Assembly: GCA_930367215.1 (NCBI GenBank)
Contig: OV884057.1
Span: 103,193,284 to 103,257,283, forward strand
From: Pollenia angustigena
Lineage: Eukaryota > Arthropoda > Insecta > Diptera > Polleniidae
Length of the DNA: 64,000 nt
Reading direction: 5' to 3'
The stretch's first letter is position 1. The number at the start of each line of letters is the position of its first letter. This document shows positions 56,155 to 64,000 of the stretch, in pieces. Under the pieces are notes generated by a model. The model was given only the letters and a program-made list of their open reading frames with translations, had not been told where the DNA came from and searched no databases. The position numbers were made by a program, and so were the translations under genes.

Positions 56155-58048
56155 TTCGTTGAAGAAAAATCAGACTTGACACTTTATCAGATTTCAATAA
56201 CGTCCGCCTATCATTTAAAATTTGACCCATTGAAGAAAATATTCGCTCGCAAGGTACTGATGTGGCTAATATACATAAACGTTTAAGAGCGAATGCATAC
56301 ATTCGTGGATGTAGCTGTTTCCGTTCGTTCCACCACGCTTAAGGATCACGAATTCTTTCTAAATATTCCTCATTGAGGTATTAATCGAATTCCCTTATAG
56401 CTGCGGCAGAATTGTTGTCGGGACGAACAGTTTTGTTATGCTCCTGGTCGTATTCCGTCCAAAAGTTAAAGCCTTCTACAGCACTTACGGCAGATATTTC
56501 ATGATGACCGGTTTCATCAATGTTTACGTTTGGCAGGCTTATAGTACACAGTTTTGTACGTAAGGATTTAACTGCGGCCTGGTACGAAGCTTCGGTTTTA
56601 AAACCTCTGCGTTTAAATCGGGGATCTTTCAGCATACAGTGCAATTTTTTCATATTCCCCAAACCGATGTTTAAGGTCAGTTTTTATTTTAAAAATCATT
56701 GCCGAAATTTTGTAGTCTGAAGAAACACATTTTGAAATAAAAAGGTTCAGAATGTTACATATAACGGTTACTTTTGATAGTGTAACATTCTTTTTCGCAC
56801 ATATTTCCACAGTTACCTCGAAAAACGGTTTTAAAATGGGAATGATTTCATTAATATATCCCCAGTCCTGTTGGGATAGTAACAAAACAGAACGTTTTAA
56901 CGACAAAGTTGATGTTACAGCATCCTTTGTCGCTACAATTCTCTCCAGCATTAGGTAAGTGGACTTCCAGCGAGCTGCTACATCTTGCTTGAGTTTTAGC
57001 TCAGGCATTCCCATTTGCTTTTGAGTCTCAAAAAGTTTACTCAGACCCTAAGAATTTCGATGAAAATACTCCACTATTTTTCTTACTTTTGCAACAGTTT
57101 CTTCAACTTCACCTAATGCTGCTTGAACAACTAGGTTGAGAGAATGCGCAAAACAACCCACTCCCCGCCAGTTCAACAGGCGAACAGCTGTAACAATATT
57201 TGCCGCATTGTCACTTACTATTGCTGTTACTTTATTATATATCTCAAACTCCAGCATAGTTTTTTTTTAAATTGCACAAATTTTCTGTTGTATGCCTTTC
57301 GGAAAATTGTTCGCACGCAATCAAGTACGACTTCAGCTTCGTTTCTTCAGCTATGTAGTGCGCTGTTATGGCTTTGTAGCTGGCATTTGTCCTCGATGTC
57401 CAACTATCTGTAGTGAGACACACTGCTACAGATGTTCGAACATTATTTTTCACATTTTGCAGAATTTCAATGTGTGTACTTGGGAGCAGGTTTTTGACAA
57501 AGTTTTTCTGGTTGGCAACTGATACCCTGGGCAATACGATACTTCGTGTATAAGTTCCCTGATAGCTGGCTCCTCTACAAAACGCAACGAATGATTGCCC
57601 TGAGCCACCGCCTTCAGCACCAGTCTATTAATCCGTTGCACCTTTCTAATTGGAGGAGGTTTGCGGATGAATTTGGTCATTGCTGCTGTAGCCTGGCTTG
57701 TGAGCTCGTAGACGGCTGTGAACTGCTATACGGCTGTGAGCTGTTAGAAGGCTGTGGGTTATTTAAAGGCTGTTCTACCAATATTACCTCTGGCGAGTCC
57801 AAATTTATGACTGGCTGACGTAATGACCGAGGCGTTAAGGGATGTTTGCATTTAAGGTGGCGACTTAAATTTCCAGAAGATCCACCAGCAACGCTCAAAG
57901 AGGATTTGCAGTAGTTGCATTTGGCACGATCTGAACCATCCTCAGTGAAATGTAGCCATATTTCGCTGCTCTTTCTTGAAGACATCTTTTTATGTTTAAA
58001 TTCTTTTTTGTTTATTTTATTGTAAGACACTTTTTTCTTTTTAAACAA
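56155..58048 (-). pseudogene. hAT transposase with BED zinc finger, decayed
   Basis: The N-terminus has a BED finger (SEIWLHFTEDGSDRAKCNYC, CKSSLSVAGGSSGNLSRHLK). Then come AVCLTTDSWTSRTNASYKAI (catalytic Asp region), VSDNAANIVTAV, GCFAHSLNLVVQAAL, DVAARWKSTYLMLERI and, near 56330-56155, the hAT dimerisation end with FALKRLCILATSVPCERIFS. At least five frameshifts or stops break it. A full enzyme would be about 600 residues. The start at 58048 is the most upstream open ATG. Confidence 0.88.
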
Positions 58049-58352
58049 TTAACACACTAGATGTAGCGGAATTTATGAATAAAATATTTATATATTAAAA
58101 TATTTCCGTAAGAATATTTTTTCTATCAAAAGTTTTATTAATTTTTATTTTCTTTTTTAATTATAATTTTTCACAACAATATTAAAAATTGAAAACTTAT
58201 ATGATCGAATAAATATCATTCTCTCTAAAGTAGTTACACTACACTAGACACTAGGTATCGCTATGGGATTCACAATTAAAAAAAAGTGACTGTTTATTTA
58301 AATTACAAAAAGTACCACAGCGATGATAAAACAAAATTTACTTTTTAACATA
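58049..58352. other. 5' flank of the hAT pseudogene
   Basis: AT-rich sequence between the transposase start and the next element, with TACACTACACTAGACACTAG near 58236. hAT terminal repeats could not be recognised. No gene. Confidence 0.3.
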
Positions 58353-58354
58353 TA

Positions 58355-60593
58355 CAGTATTTTTCGTTTACCTGCATTTCACTTAACTGCATTTTTTGCC
58401 TATCTGCACAAAATACAAAATCGTGTACGTGCATTTTGCTTAAGTGCATATTTTGGATAGCAGCATTCGATTTTTGGTCAACAATTTTTATTTTTAATAC
58501 AAAATATTTTTTTTAAGTGCCTCATAAAAAAAGTGTATCATAACGCTTTTTTATGAAAAAGATAGGCAAAAAATTAATTTTGAAATAAAAATTTAAATTG
58601 AAAATACATTTGATCTGGCAGCTGTGTTTGTGTGTGCTCCCTCCATCACCAATTGTGGTGAATGAGCGTGTACTTAGTTTGTAATTCCGTGTGAAACTTT
58701 TATTTTAGTCATCTCAGACCCCATAAAGTTATGTATTCTGGCTCCTTGAGTAATTCTAAGTGTATTTAGCCATGCCCGTCTGTTAAAAACACGCTCACTT
58801 TCGAAAAACTCAATAGAAAAGAACAAATTTGGTGTCAAATTGCTTGAAGTTGTCCTATACAGAAAAAATCAAGCAAACAATTTGTTGAGTTTCTACCTAT
58901 TACCAAAATGATTATATAGATTACTAAAAATTGTAAAAATTTAAAATTGTGAATTTATTTTCAATAAATTATTTTTTTAATTTTCAAACAATGTGTTAAT
59001 TGATTTAATTAATTACAGCTCAGGCTTTGATAATTCCCAACAACACATCTACAAGTTTAAATTATTTTATTCTAAACAAACCAACAACTAAAATGTTAAT
59101 TAAATCAAAATTATATTTTTAATTTTCTTTCAATAAAAAAATAATTGATTAATTTATCAAATTAATTAAATTGAAAAACTAGTTTAACAATTTTTTTATT
59201 GATTTTGGGATTGATACACTCAATTAACATGATGAATTTTACGACGTCCAATTTTAGACGTCATTTTTTGTTTGGTAGCAAGCGGTGTAGAGAAGAAAGA
59301 GGATGAGAAAACAGAAATCATGTCAATTTGTCTACCCCTCTTTCTTCTCTACACCGCTTGCTACCAAACAAAAAAATGACGTCCACAATTGGACGTCATT
59401 AAATTCATCATGTAAATCGAGTGAAAGCCAGCAAAATCGGTTTCGTAGGACCAGAGCTGTGAATCAAGTTTAAATTATTTTATTTTAAACGAAAAAACAG
59501 CTAAAATCTTAATTAAATCAAAATTATATTTTTAATTTTCGTTCAACATTAATTAAATTGAAAAACTTTATAAACAATTTTTTTTATTGATTTTGGGATT
59601 GAAAGCCAGCAAAATCGGTTTCGTAGGATAAGAGCTGTGAATCAAAATGTGGAACCACCACCCTAAAAAGATAATTTCGTTACAAAAACTAACATAAATG
59701 GTGGCATAATGCACGCAATAATATAAGATTTTGCACAAATTCGCTTTATACAATTGGAAATTTTACTGTTAAATTTCGTGAAGATCGGTCCATAATTTAC
59801 CCTAGGCCCCATATACAGTCTACTCTGGGAATTTAATTAAATGCGCCTAAAACCGTAACAGATATAGGTATTGCTGTAAAATTTCTTCCAATTGAGCTTC
59901 ATATGGCCAAAAAAAATGTCATGCAATTTTGTGATATACGGTCCATAATTTATCTCAGATCCCATACCAAGAAGATCTCTGAAATTCACTGTAAACTCGA
60001 AAACTAGTTCCACTATGTTTTTTATCACCTGCAATCACTGTACAGAATTTTTGGATGATTGGTTCATAATTTAACATGGGTCCAATACAAATTCCCCTTT
60101 TGAAAATAATTTTAAATCGGTTAAAACTGTTACTAGTCATGATATTTTAGTCAAGCTGGTTCCAATTTCTAAAAAAAAGCATACAAATTTCTGATTGCCA
60201 GTCAATAATTTAACATAGGTTTAAGCCGCGACCAATGTTAATGCTAACGCCGTTTTTTGTTTAAATTAAATTGATTTTTTTAATTTATGATATCTATATA
60301 TCATATTGAGCGAAATGATTCGGCACAGCCGAATATAGCACTCTAACTTGTTTTTAAATGAATTGTTTTATATACATATATTAGTATTAAATTTGAAACT
60401 GTATTTAAAACATTTGTTGAAAATAATTATTGTAATAAGAAAAAAATTTTGCATAAGTGTACATTTATACAGGTAAGTGAATTCCCTTAAAAGCATTATT
60501 TATGCTGCTAAGTGAATACTGCGTAAGAGAATATTTGCGTACCTGCACGAATTTTCGTGCAAACTTGAATGTGCAGCTAAACGAAAAACTCTG
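58355..60593. mobile_element. 2.24-kb pogo-like non-autonomous element, TA target
   Basis: Ends CAGTATTTTTCGTTTACCTG and, inverted, CAGAGTTTTTCGTTTAGCTG, flanked by TA (58353-58354, 60594-60595). Tandem-like subterminal TAAGTGCA/ACCTGCA motifs occur at both ends. The interior is a dispersed fly-type repeat (about 58690-60355, with CATGCCCGTCTGTTAAAAAC and TTCGGCACAGCCGAATATAG) plus a palindromic MITE. No transposase. Confidence 0.75.
59228..59412. mobile_element. 185-bp palindromic MITE
   Basis: Arms of about 78 bp start CATGATGAATTT, include GACGTCCAATTTTAGACGTC and end GGTGTAGAGAAGAAAG, facing a short loop. The right arm is a near-perfect complement. Each arm also has its own inner inverted GACGTC motif. 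Confidence 0.82.
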
Positions 60594-60693
60594 TAGTTTA
60601 AAGCAACTCTGAATAGGTCGCAATAATACAGCTTTAAATACTAACGTTTTAATACAACTGAAACAAAAGAGCATAACAGTAGTATAAATATGG

Positions 60694-60920
60694 GGATTCT
60701 GTATAATGATTTTTCCTCCCTACGTGATTCCCATAAGGAGGAATTTTTAAATTTCAATTTCCTCCCTACGTGTTTTTCCATAAGGAGAAATTTTTTCTTC
60801 CCATAGGGAGGAAGTTTTAAATTGAAATGTTACTTTAAACTAAGATATTCTAGATTAATTTTTCAACTTATTTTTTTTGCTCCAATGGATTTTTCTATAA
60901 GGAGGAATTTTAAATATAAA
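60694..60920. repeat. Cluster of short inverted motifs, TTCCTCCCTA...AAGGAGGAA
   Basis: At least three imperfect copies of TTCCTCCCTACGTG followed by CCATAAGGAGGAA or a variant (60711-60747, 60758-60795, 60795-60815), plus a single ATAAGGAGGAATTT at about 60898. Each copy can form a small hairpin of about 8 bp. They lie just upstream of the small gene cluster. Confidence 0.6.
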
Positions 60921-61139
60921 CAAAATAAATTAATTTTGAGTAATTTTAAATAAAAAAAAAAAATTATTTAAAGTTGATTATATTTTCTTCAATGAAGAGA
61001 AATTTAAAAAATGTGTACAAATTAATTGTTTGAGTATTTTAAAATAAGATAGAGTAATATGTAATATATTTAGAATATGCAGAACATGTATATTCCACAT
61101 CATTAATGTAATTGCCACTTTAAAGGAAACTTAATAAAA

Positions 61140-61511
61140 ATGGTAAGCATTTCGTACATAATAAAGGTATATTTAATTATTTATTTTTTTTTTCTAGTTT
61201 GTTTTCAGATGTATAAAAAAATTGTGAATATTGCCCAAGGTATTAAGCCTGAGTATATTAGAATAGATGATATACCTTTAAACCAATCTTTGAAAATTGT
61301 GAATTTTGAATGGAAAGAAACACAATATGGTATAAAAGTCATTGCAAATTTAGATGATAATAAATGGTTTTATCTCCCGAATAGAATGATGAAATTTTTA
61401 AACAAGGAGGATCTATGCTTAACTCAAATGAATGATAAAGTTTGGACAATTATTTACAAGGGGCGTCAATTACCAAATGGACCTGCAATATTCGATTTAA
61501 ATTATACCTAA
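61140..61511 (+). CDS. Small protein, possible OB-fold-like; one short intron
   Basis: ATG at 61140 is followed at once by a donor GTAAGC. An acceptor TTTTCAG at 61208 gives a 66-bp intron and a 101-residue product starting MMYKKIVNIAQGIK. An unspliced frame is also open, and ATG 61209 could start alone. The body (YGIKVIANLDDNKWFYLPNR, VWTIIYKGRQLPNGPAIFDL) has alternating hydrophobic strands resembling an all-beta, OB-like fold. I do not recognise the family with certainty. AATAAA lies 9 bp after the stop (61521). It converges with 61606-61923. Confidence 0.6.
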   Translation: MVSISYIIKVYLIIYFFFLVCFQMYKKIVNIAQGIKPEYIRIDDIPLNQSLKIVNFEWKETQYGIKVIANLDDNKWFYLPNRMMKFLNKEDLCLTQMNDKVWTIIYKGRQLPNGPAIFDLNYT

Positions 61512-61605
61512 AATCCTTACAATAAAGATAAATATAATAAAAGAAAAACAAGATTTTTTTTTAATTTTTATTACTTTTATTTAAAATAATTTTACATATA
61601 AAAAT

Positions 61606-61923
61606 TTAAAATTTAATTTCCAAGAAATAAGAATCATCGTCCTCCAAAAAATTTTTTATGAAGTCGGGAATCTCCTCCTTCGCGTTGTCGGGGATCTCTT
61701 CCTTTATGTTCATCTCTGCGGGATTTGGATTTTGAAATTTGGAGTTCTTAGCCGCGTTGTCGGGGATCTCTTCCTTTATGTTCATCTCTGCGGGATTTGG
61801 ATTTTGAAATTTGGATTTCTTAGCACTAAAATTATGCACTCGCATAATGTGCCTTTTTTTGTTATATCTGTTTGAAAACGTTAAATGTTTGCAAAACTCG
61901 GAACTGATTTTAACGCTTTCCAT
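61606..61923 (-). CDS. Small C2H2-like zinc-finger protein with duplicated acidic repeat
   Basis: 105 residues from ATG at 61923. Residues 10-30 (EFCKHLTFSNRYNKKRHIMR, then VH) resemble a C2H2 finger, but the second Cys appears lost, so zinc binding is doubtful. A 23-residue unit (KKSKFQNPNPAEMNIKEEIP and neighbours) is repeated twice, matching a 69-bp DNA duplication. The C-terminus is acidic. A poly-A signal on the minus strand lies about 30 bp past the stop. The function is unknown. It converges with the gene at 61140. Confidence 0.5.
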   Translation of the reverse strand: MESVKISSEFCKHLTFSNRYNKKRHIMRVHNFSAKKSKFQNPNPAEMNIKEEIPDNAAKNSKFQNPNPAEMNIKEEIPDNAKEEIPDFIKNFLEDDDSYFLEIKF

Positions 61924-62131
61924 TTTTTAATTAAATAAAAATATTAAAAAATCTTTTGAAAATACCTCGTAAAACATATATTTATTTATTTACTTATAAA
62001 CTTTTTTTATTTTGGTATACATATTTAAAGTTAATCAAAGCATATTTTGAAAACTGATCTATGATTATTGAACTTTTAAGAACATTCTGGTAAAAAGTAA
62101 ATATACAATTGTTATTGTGGAAATTAAAAGT

Positions 62132-62322
62132 CAATAAACTTTTCGTTATGCTAAGAAGTGCAATCGTATGCATTTTTAAAGTTTATACATTAACCTTGAA
62201 TGTTTGCTTCATATTAAATTATGAGTTAATAAACTTTTCATAAGTGAAAAAATGCAATAGCATGCATTTTTTAAGTTAAATAATTAACCTTGAATGTTTG
62301 CTTAACATTAAATTATGAGTTA
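62132..62322. repeat. Two 96-bp tandem repeats upstream of the last small gene
   Basis: Two copies of a block starting AATAAACTTTTC, with TGCATTTTTTAA-like and ATTAACCTTGAATGTTTGCTT parts, ending ATTAAATTATGAGTTAA. They lie 140-330 bp upstream of the start at 62460 and could be a duplicated promoter module. A TATATACATATATAC stretch follows at about 62350. Confidence 0.7.
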
Positions 62323-62459
62323 ATTACAAATAGATTTGGCTACATACGATATATACATATATACTGATGTTTAAATTCTTCTGATATATCACACTTATAT
62401 CTTAAAATTTTGAAACGAGAAACATTCAAATTAGAGAATCCAGACAAATCAGAACAAAA

Positions 62460-62747
62460 ATGTCTTACTTAAAAGAATATGTACATAATTTTTTACAAGA
62501 CTTTGAAAATGTTCTGATGTTTGAGCACAGGGAGTGCATATACCATTTTGTTACAATGTTAGAGGAAAATGAGGAGTACGGTGTAGATGACTACGATGAA
62601 GGACTAAACGTCCCTCATTTTGAATGCTGCCCATGGCATAACAACAATTGTAAAGAGGGTCCATATCCGTGCAGGTGTACGGTATACTACCTCAGAAAAA
62701 TAAATGTAAATTTAATAAATAGTTATAAGGTTATATTTAAAAATTAA
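62460..62747 (+). CDS. Small Cys-rich protein, unknown function
   Basis: 95 residues from ATG in a good context (AACAAAAATGTCT). The N-terminal half is helical and acidic (YLKEYVHNFLQDFENVLMFE, MLEENEEYGVDDYDE). A Cys/His cluster HFECCPWHNNNCKEGPYPCR may bind zinc or form disulfides. No family is recognised. AATAAA begins inside the stop codon (62746-62751), an extremely short 3' end. The neighbouring small genes share this compactness. Confidence 0.5.
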   Translation: MSYLKEYVHNFLQDFENVLMFEHRECIYHFVTMLEENEEYGVDDYDEGLNVPHFECCPWHNNNCKEGPYPCRCTVYYLRKINVNLINSYKVIFKN

Positions 62748-63109
62748 TAAAGAGCAAATATAAAAAACAAAAATGTGTTTTTTTTTTTCTTATTTTTTAT
62801 CTTTTATTATATTCTTAAGAATTCTTAAAAATAGACTTAAATAAACTTACAACTAATATATCATTGTAATATAAATTAAAATAATTAAATAATTTTAAAA
62901 TTAGTTTGAAACTCATATTTTTAGATCTTAAATAAATAAATACACAACAATAAACTCCACATAAAATTGAAGTTTCACTCTGAATTCGAAGACTATTATA
63001 AAGAAAAGTTTTACAATTTTTATCTAAAAATAATCTAAAGTATTTATTTGGAGATTGGCCAGCAGAACAAAAGTACTCAGCAGGTTTATGAATATTATTT
63101 TTGTCAAGC
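62748..63109. other. Intergenic, no supported gene
   Basis: AT-rich sequence between the Cys-rich gene and the Penelope-like element. I see no open frame, repeat or hairpin of note. Confidence 0.3.
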
Positions 63110-63169
63110 TAATAGGGCCTAAATTTCTTCAATGTAAATAAAATTCAATTTTTAATTACAATATTTTGT

Positions 63170-63210
63170 TCCCGACGTTTCGTCGATTGTTTGTCGACTT
63201 TTTCAAGGGA
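63170..63210 (-). ncRNA. Degenerate type I hammerhead ribozyme of a Penelope-like element
   Basis: On the minus strand, in order: stem I strand TCCC (63210-63207); core TTGAAAA; stem II GTCGA (63198-63194) and TCGAC (63186-63182) around a 7-nt loop; GAAA (63181-63178); a minimal stem III leading to the cleavage triplet GTC (63176-63174); stem I partner GGGA (63173-63170). The canonical core CTGANGA is changed at its first C and at the G, both needed for cleavage, so activity is unlikely. Minimal stem III is typical of Penelope-like hammerheads. Confidence 0.65.
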
Positions 63211-63399
63211 TTGTCTATTTAAAAATTATAAAAACAATAAAATAAATACAATAATGTACCACATAAACATTAAAGACTTACAATATGAAAATTTAATCAC
63301 ATTAAAAAGTTTTAGATGTACTCAGGATCATACAAATATAAAAATTAATTTTAATATTTAAAAAATACATATTACTTTAAACTTTAAATATATCACAGC

Positions 63400-63999
63400 T
63401 TAAGTAATGGCAACAATATAGCTCGCATTTATTTTGTTCGTGTCTTCCTTCAAATTCATTGTTCTATTAATTTGTTGTTGGATTCTTAGGCTTTCAATTG
63501 TGTACCTCTTTCTTTCTTTATTTTCTTTATCTAGAATTTTTACATCATCGAACCTAATTGTGTGACCAGTATGTAGGATGTGTTGTGCTAGTGCTGTTGT
63601 CTCTTTTCTCCGCATTATGTCCATCTTGTGTTCTCCCATTCTTGTCTCCAGTGTACGTTTTGTTGTTCCTATATAAATTAGCTCGCATGGCTGTTTGTCA
63701 TTTCCTTCACATTGTAATTCGTATACAATGTTACTTTGTTTTTGTTTATTAATTGGCGCCTTAACTCTAGAAAAAATTGTACTTAATGTCAAATTGGGTT
63801 TGTATGCAAAACAGATGTTTTTTGTTTTTATTGACGACCGTATATTATTATTATCGGTTAACCCAGGTATGTATTTTACACTGTAAAATTTGTTCTCTTC
63901 TTTTTCTATGTTTGCAGATTTGATGTGGTTATTTTTGTCCTTATCCAATTGTTTAATCGTATTGTCTATCAATGTAGATGTGAGTTTGGTGGGGAAGCT
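63400..63999 (-). CDS. Penelope-like protein, C-terminal part with GIY-YIG endonuclease (partial)
   Basis: The frame is open from the window edge to the stop at 63400 (about 199 codons); the start lies outside. The linker ICFAYKPNLTLSTIFSR and then SNIVYELQC lead to the nuclease motif CELIYIGTTKRTLETRMGEH, with HILHTGH and the late catalytic Glu region IESLRIQQQINRT. In the living element it nicks target DNA for reverse transcription. No lesion is visible in this part. Confidence 0.9.
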   Translation of the reverse strand, partial: SFPTKLTSTLIDNTIKQLDKDKNNHIKSANIEKEENKFYSVKYIPGLTDNNNIRSSIKTKNICFAYKPNLTLSTIFSRVKAPINKQKQSNIVYELQCEGNDKQPCELIYIGTTKRTLETRMGEHKMDIMRRKETTALAQHILHTGHTIRFDDVKILDKENKERKRYTIESLRIQQQINRTMNLKEDTNKINASYIVAIT

Positions 64000-64000
64000 A

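Larger units (their letters stand above)
63110..64000 (-). mobile_element. Penelope-like element, 3' part, runs off the right edge
   Basis: Contains the C-terminal GIY-YIG endonuclease (63400-63999) and a 3' noncoding region with a hammerhead-like sequence, both hallmarks of Penelope-like retroelements. The reverse transcriptase should lie beyond 64000. The left border near 63110 is approximate. Confidence 0.88.

Overview
This window looks like repeat-rich DNA from a higher fly (Diptera, probably a calyptrate). The base composition is strongly AT-rich. Introns are short (about 50-75 bp) with GT-AG ends. The mobile elements are Jockey-clade LINEs, Ty3/gypsy, Penelope-like, hAT, PIF/Harbinger, pogo-like and a Sola-like element, and a dispersed repeat whose style I associate with fly genomes is also present. 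No rRNA, no confident functional tRNA gene and no CRISPR array were seen. Almost everything longer than 300 bp is a mobile element or its remains, as in pericentromeric or other heterochromatin.

Region 1 (1-25368) is a nest of elements. Two directly repeated copies of one Ty3/gypsy element (A1 and A2, minus strand) lie head to tail. A1 is split by a 4.9-kb Jockey-clade LINE (121-5011), which itself carries a 270-bp Harbinger-type MITE. A1 is split again by a very young, nearly intact plus-strand gypsy element (B, 8512-15350; its two 408-bp LTRs differ at one base). B has a SAP-domain gag, a canonical -1 frameshift signal and a full-length pol. That pol is interrupted in RNase H by an 838-bp DNA transposon carrying one Zeste/Myb-like exon. 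A2 is invaded by a 3.85-kb array of 470-bp satellite units that reverses direction partway along.

Region 2 (25369-35400) holds a tRNA-derived SINE inside a foldback repeat, small hairpin elements and a second copy of the LINE (29537-34301) with a long target-site duplication. Pieces of one dispersed repeat lie on both sides of that LINE. A small acidic reading frame follows.

Region 3 (35600-46640) is another nest. It has a TIR element with hAT remains, then a 5.06-kb hAT-type element with 8-bp target duplications that encloses a 3.68-kb Sola-like transposon with long terminal repeats. A pogo-like MITE, a two-gene PIF/Harbinger element (broken Myb-like gene plus intron-containing nuclease gene) and a DUF7869-like remnant follow.

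Region 4 (46640-60700) contains a 562-bp tandem SINE array ending in a palindrome, two fragments of an AP-1 mu adaptor pseudogene, a second LINE family lacking its 3' half, a BED-finger hAT transposase pseudogene and several pogo-like or palindromic MITEs.

Region 5 (60700-64000) differs from the rest. It holds repeated short inverted motifs, then three small open reading frames (61140-62747) of unknown function, two of which have extremely short 3' ends with AATAAA at or overlapping the stop codon. At the right edge lies the 3' part of a Penelope-like element with a GIY-YIG endonuclease and a decayed hammerhead ribozyme. The strongest candidates for something new are the frameshift pseudoknot and SAP gag of element B, the reversing satellite array and the compact small-gene cluster.
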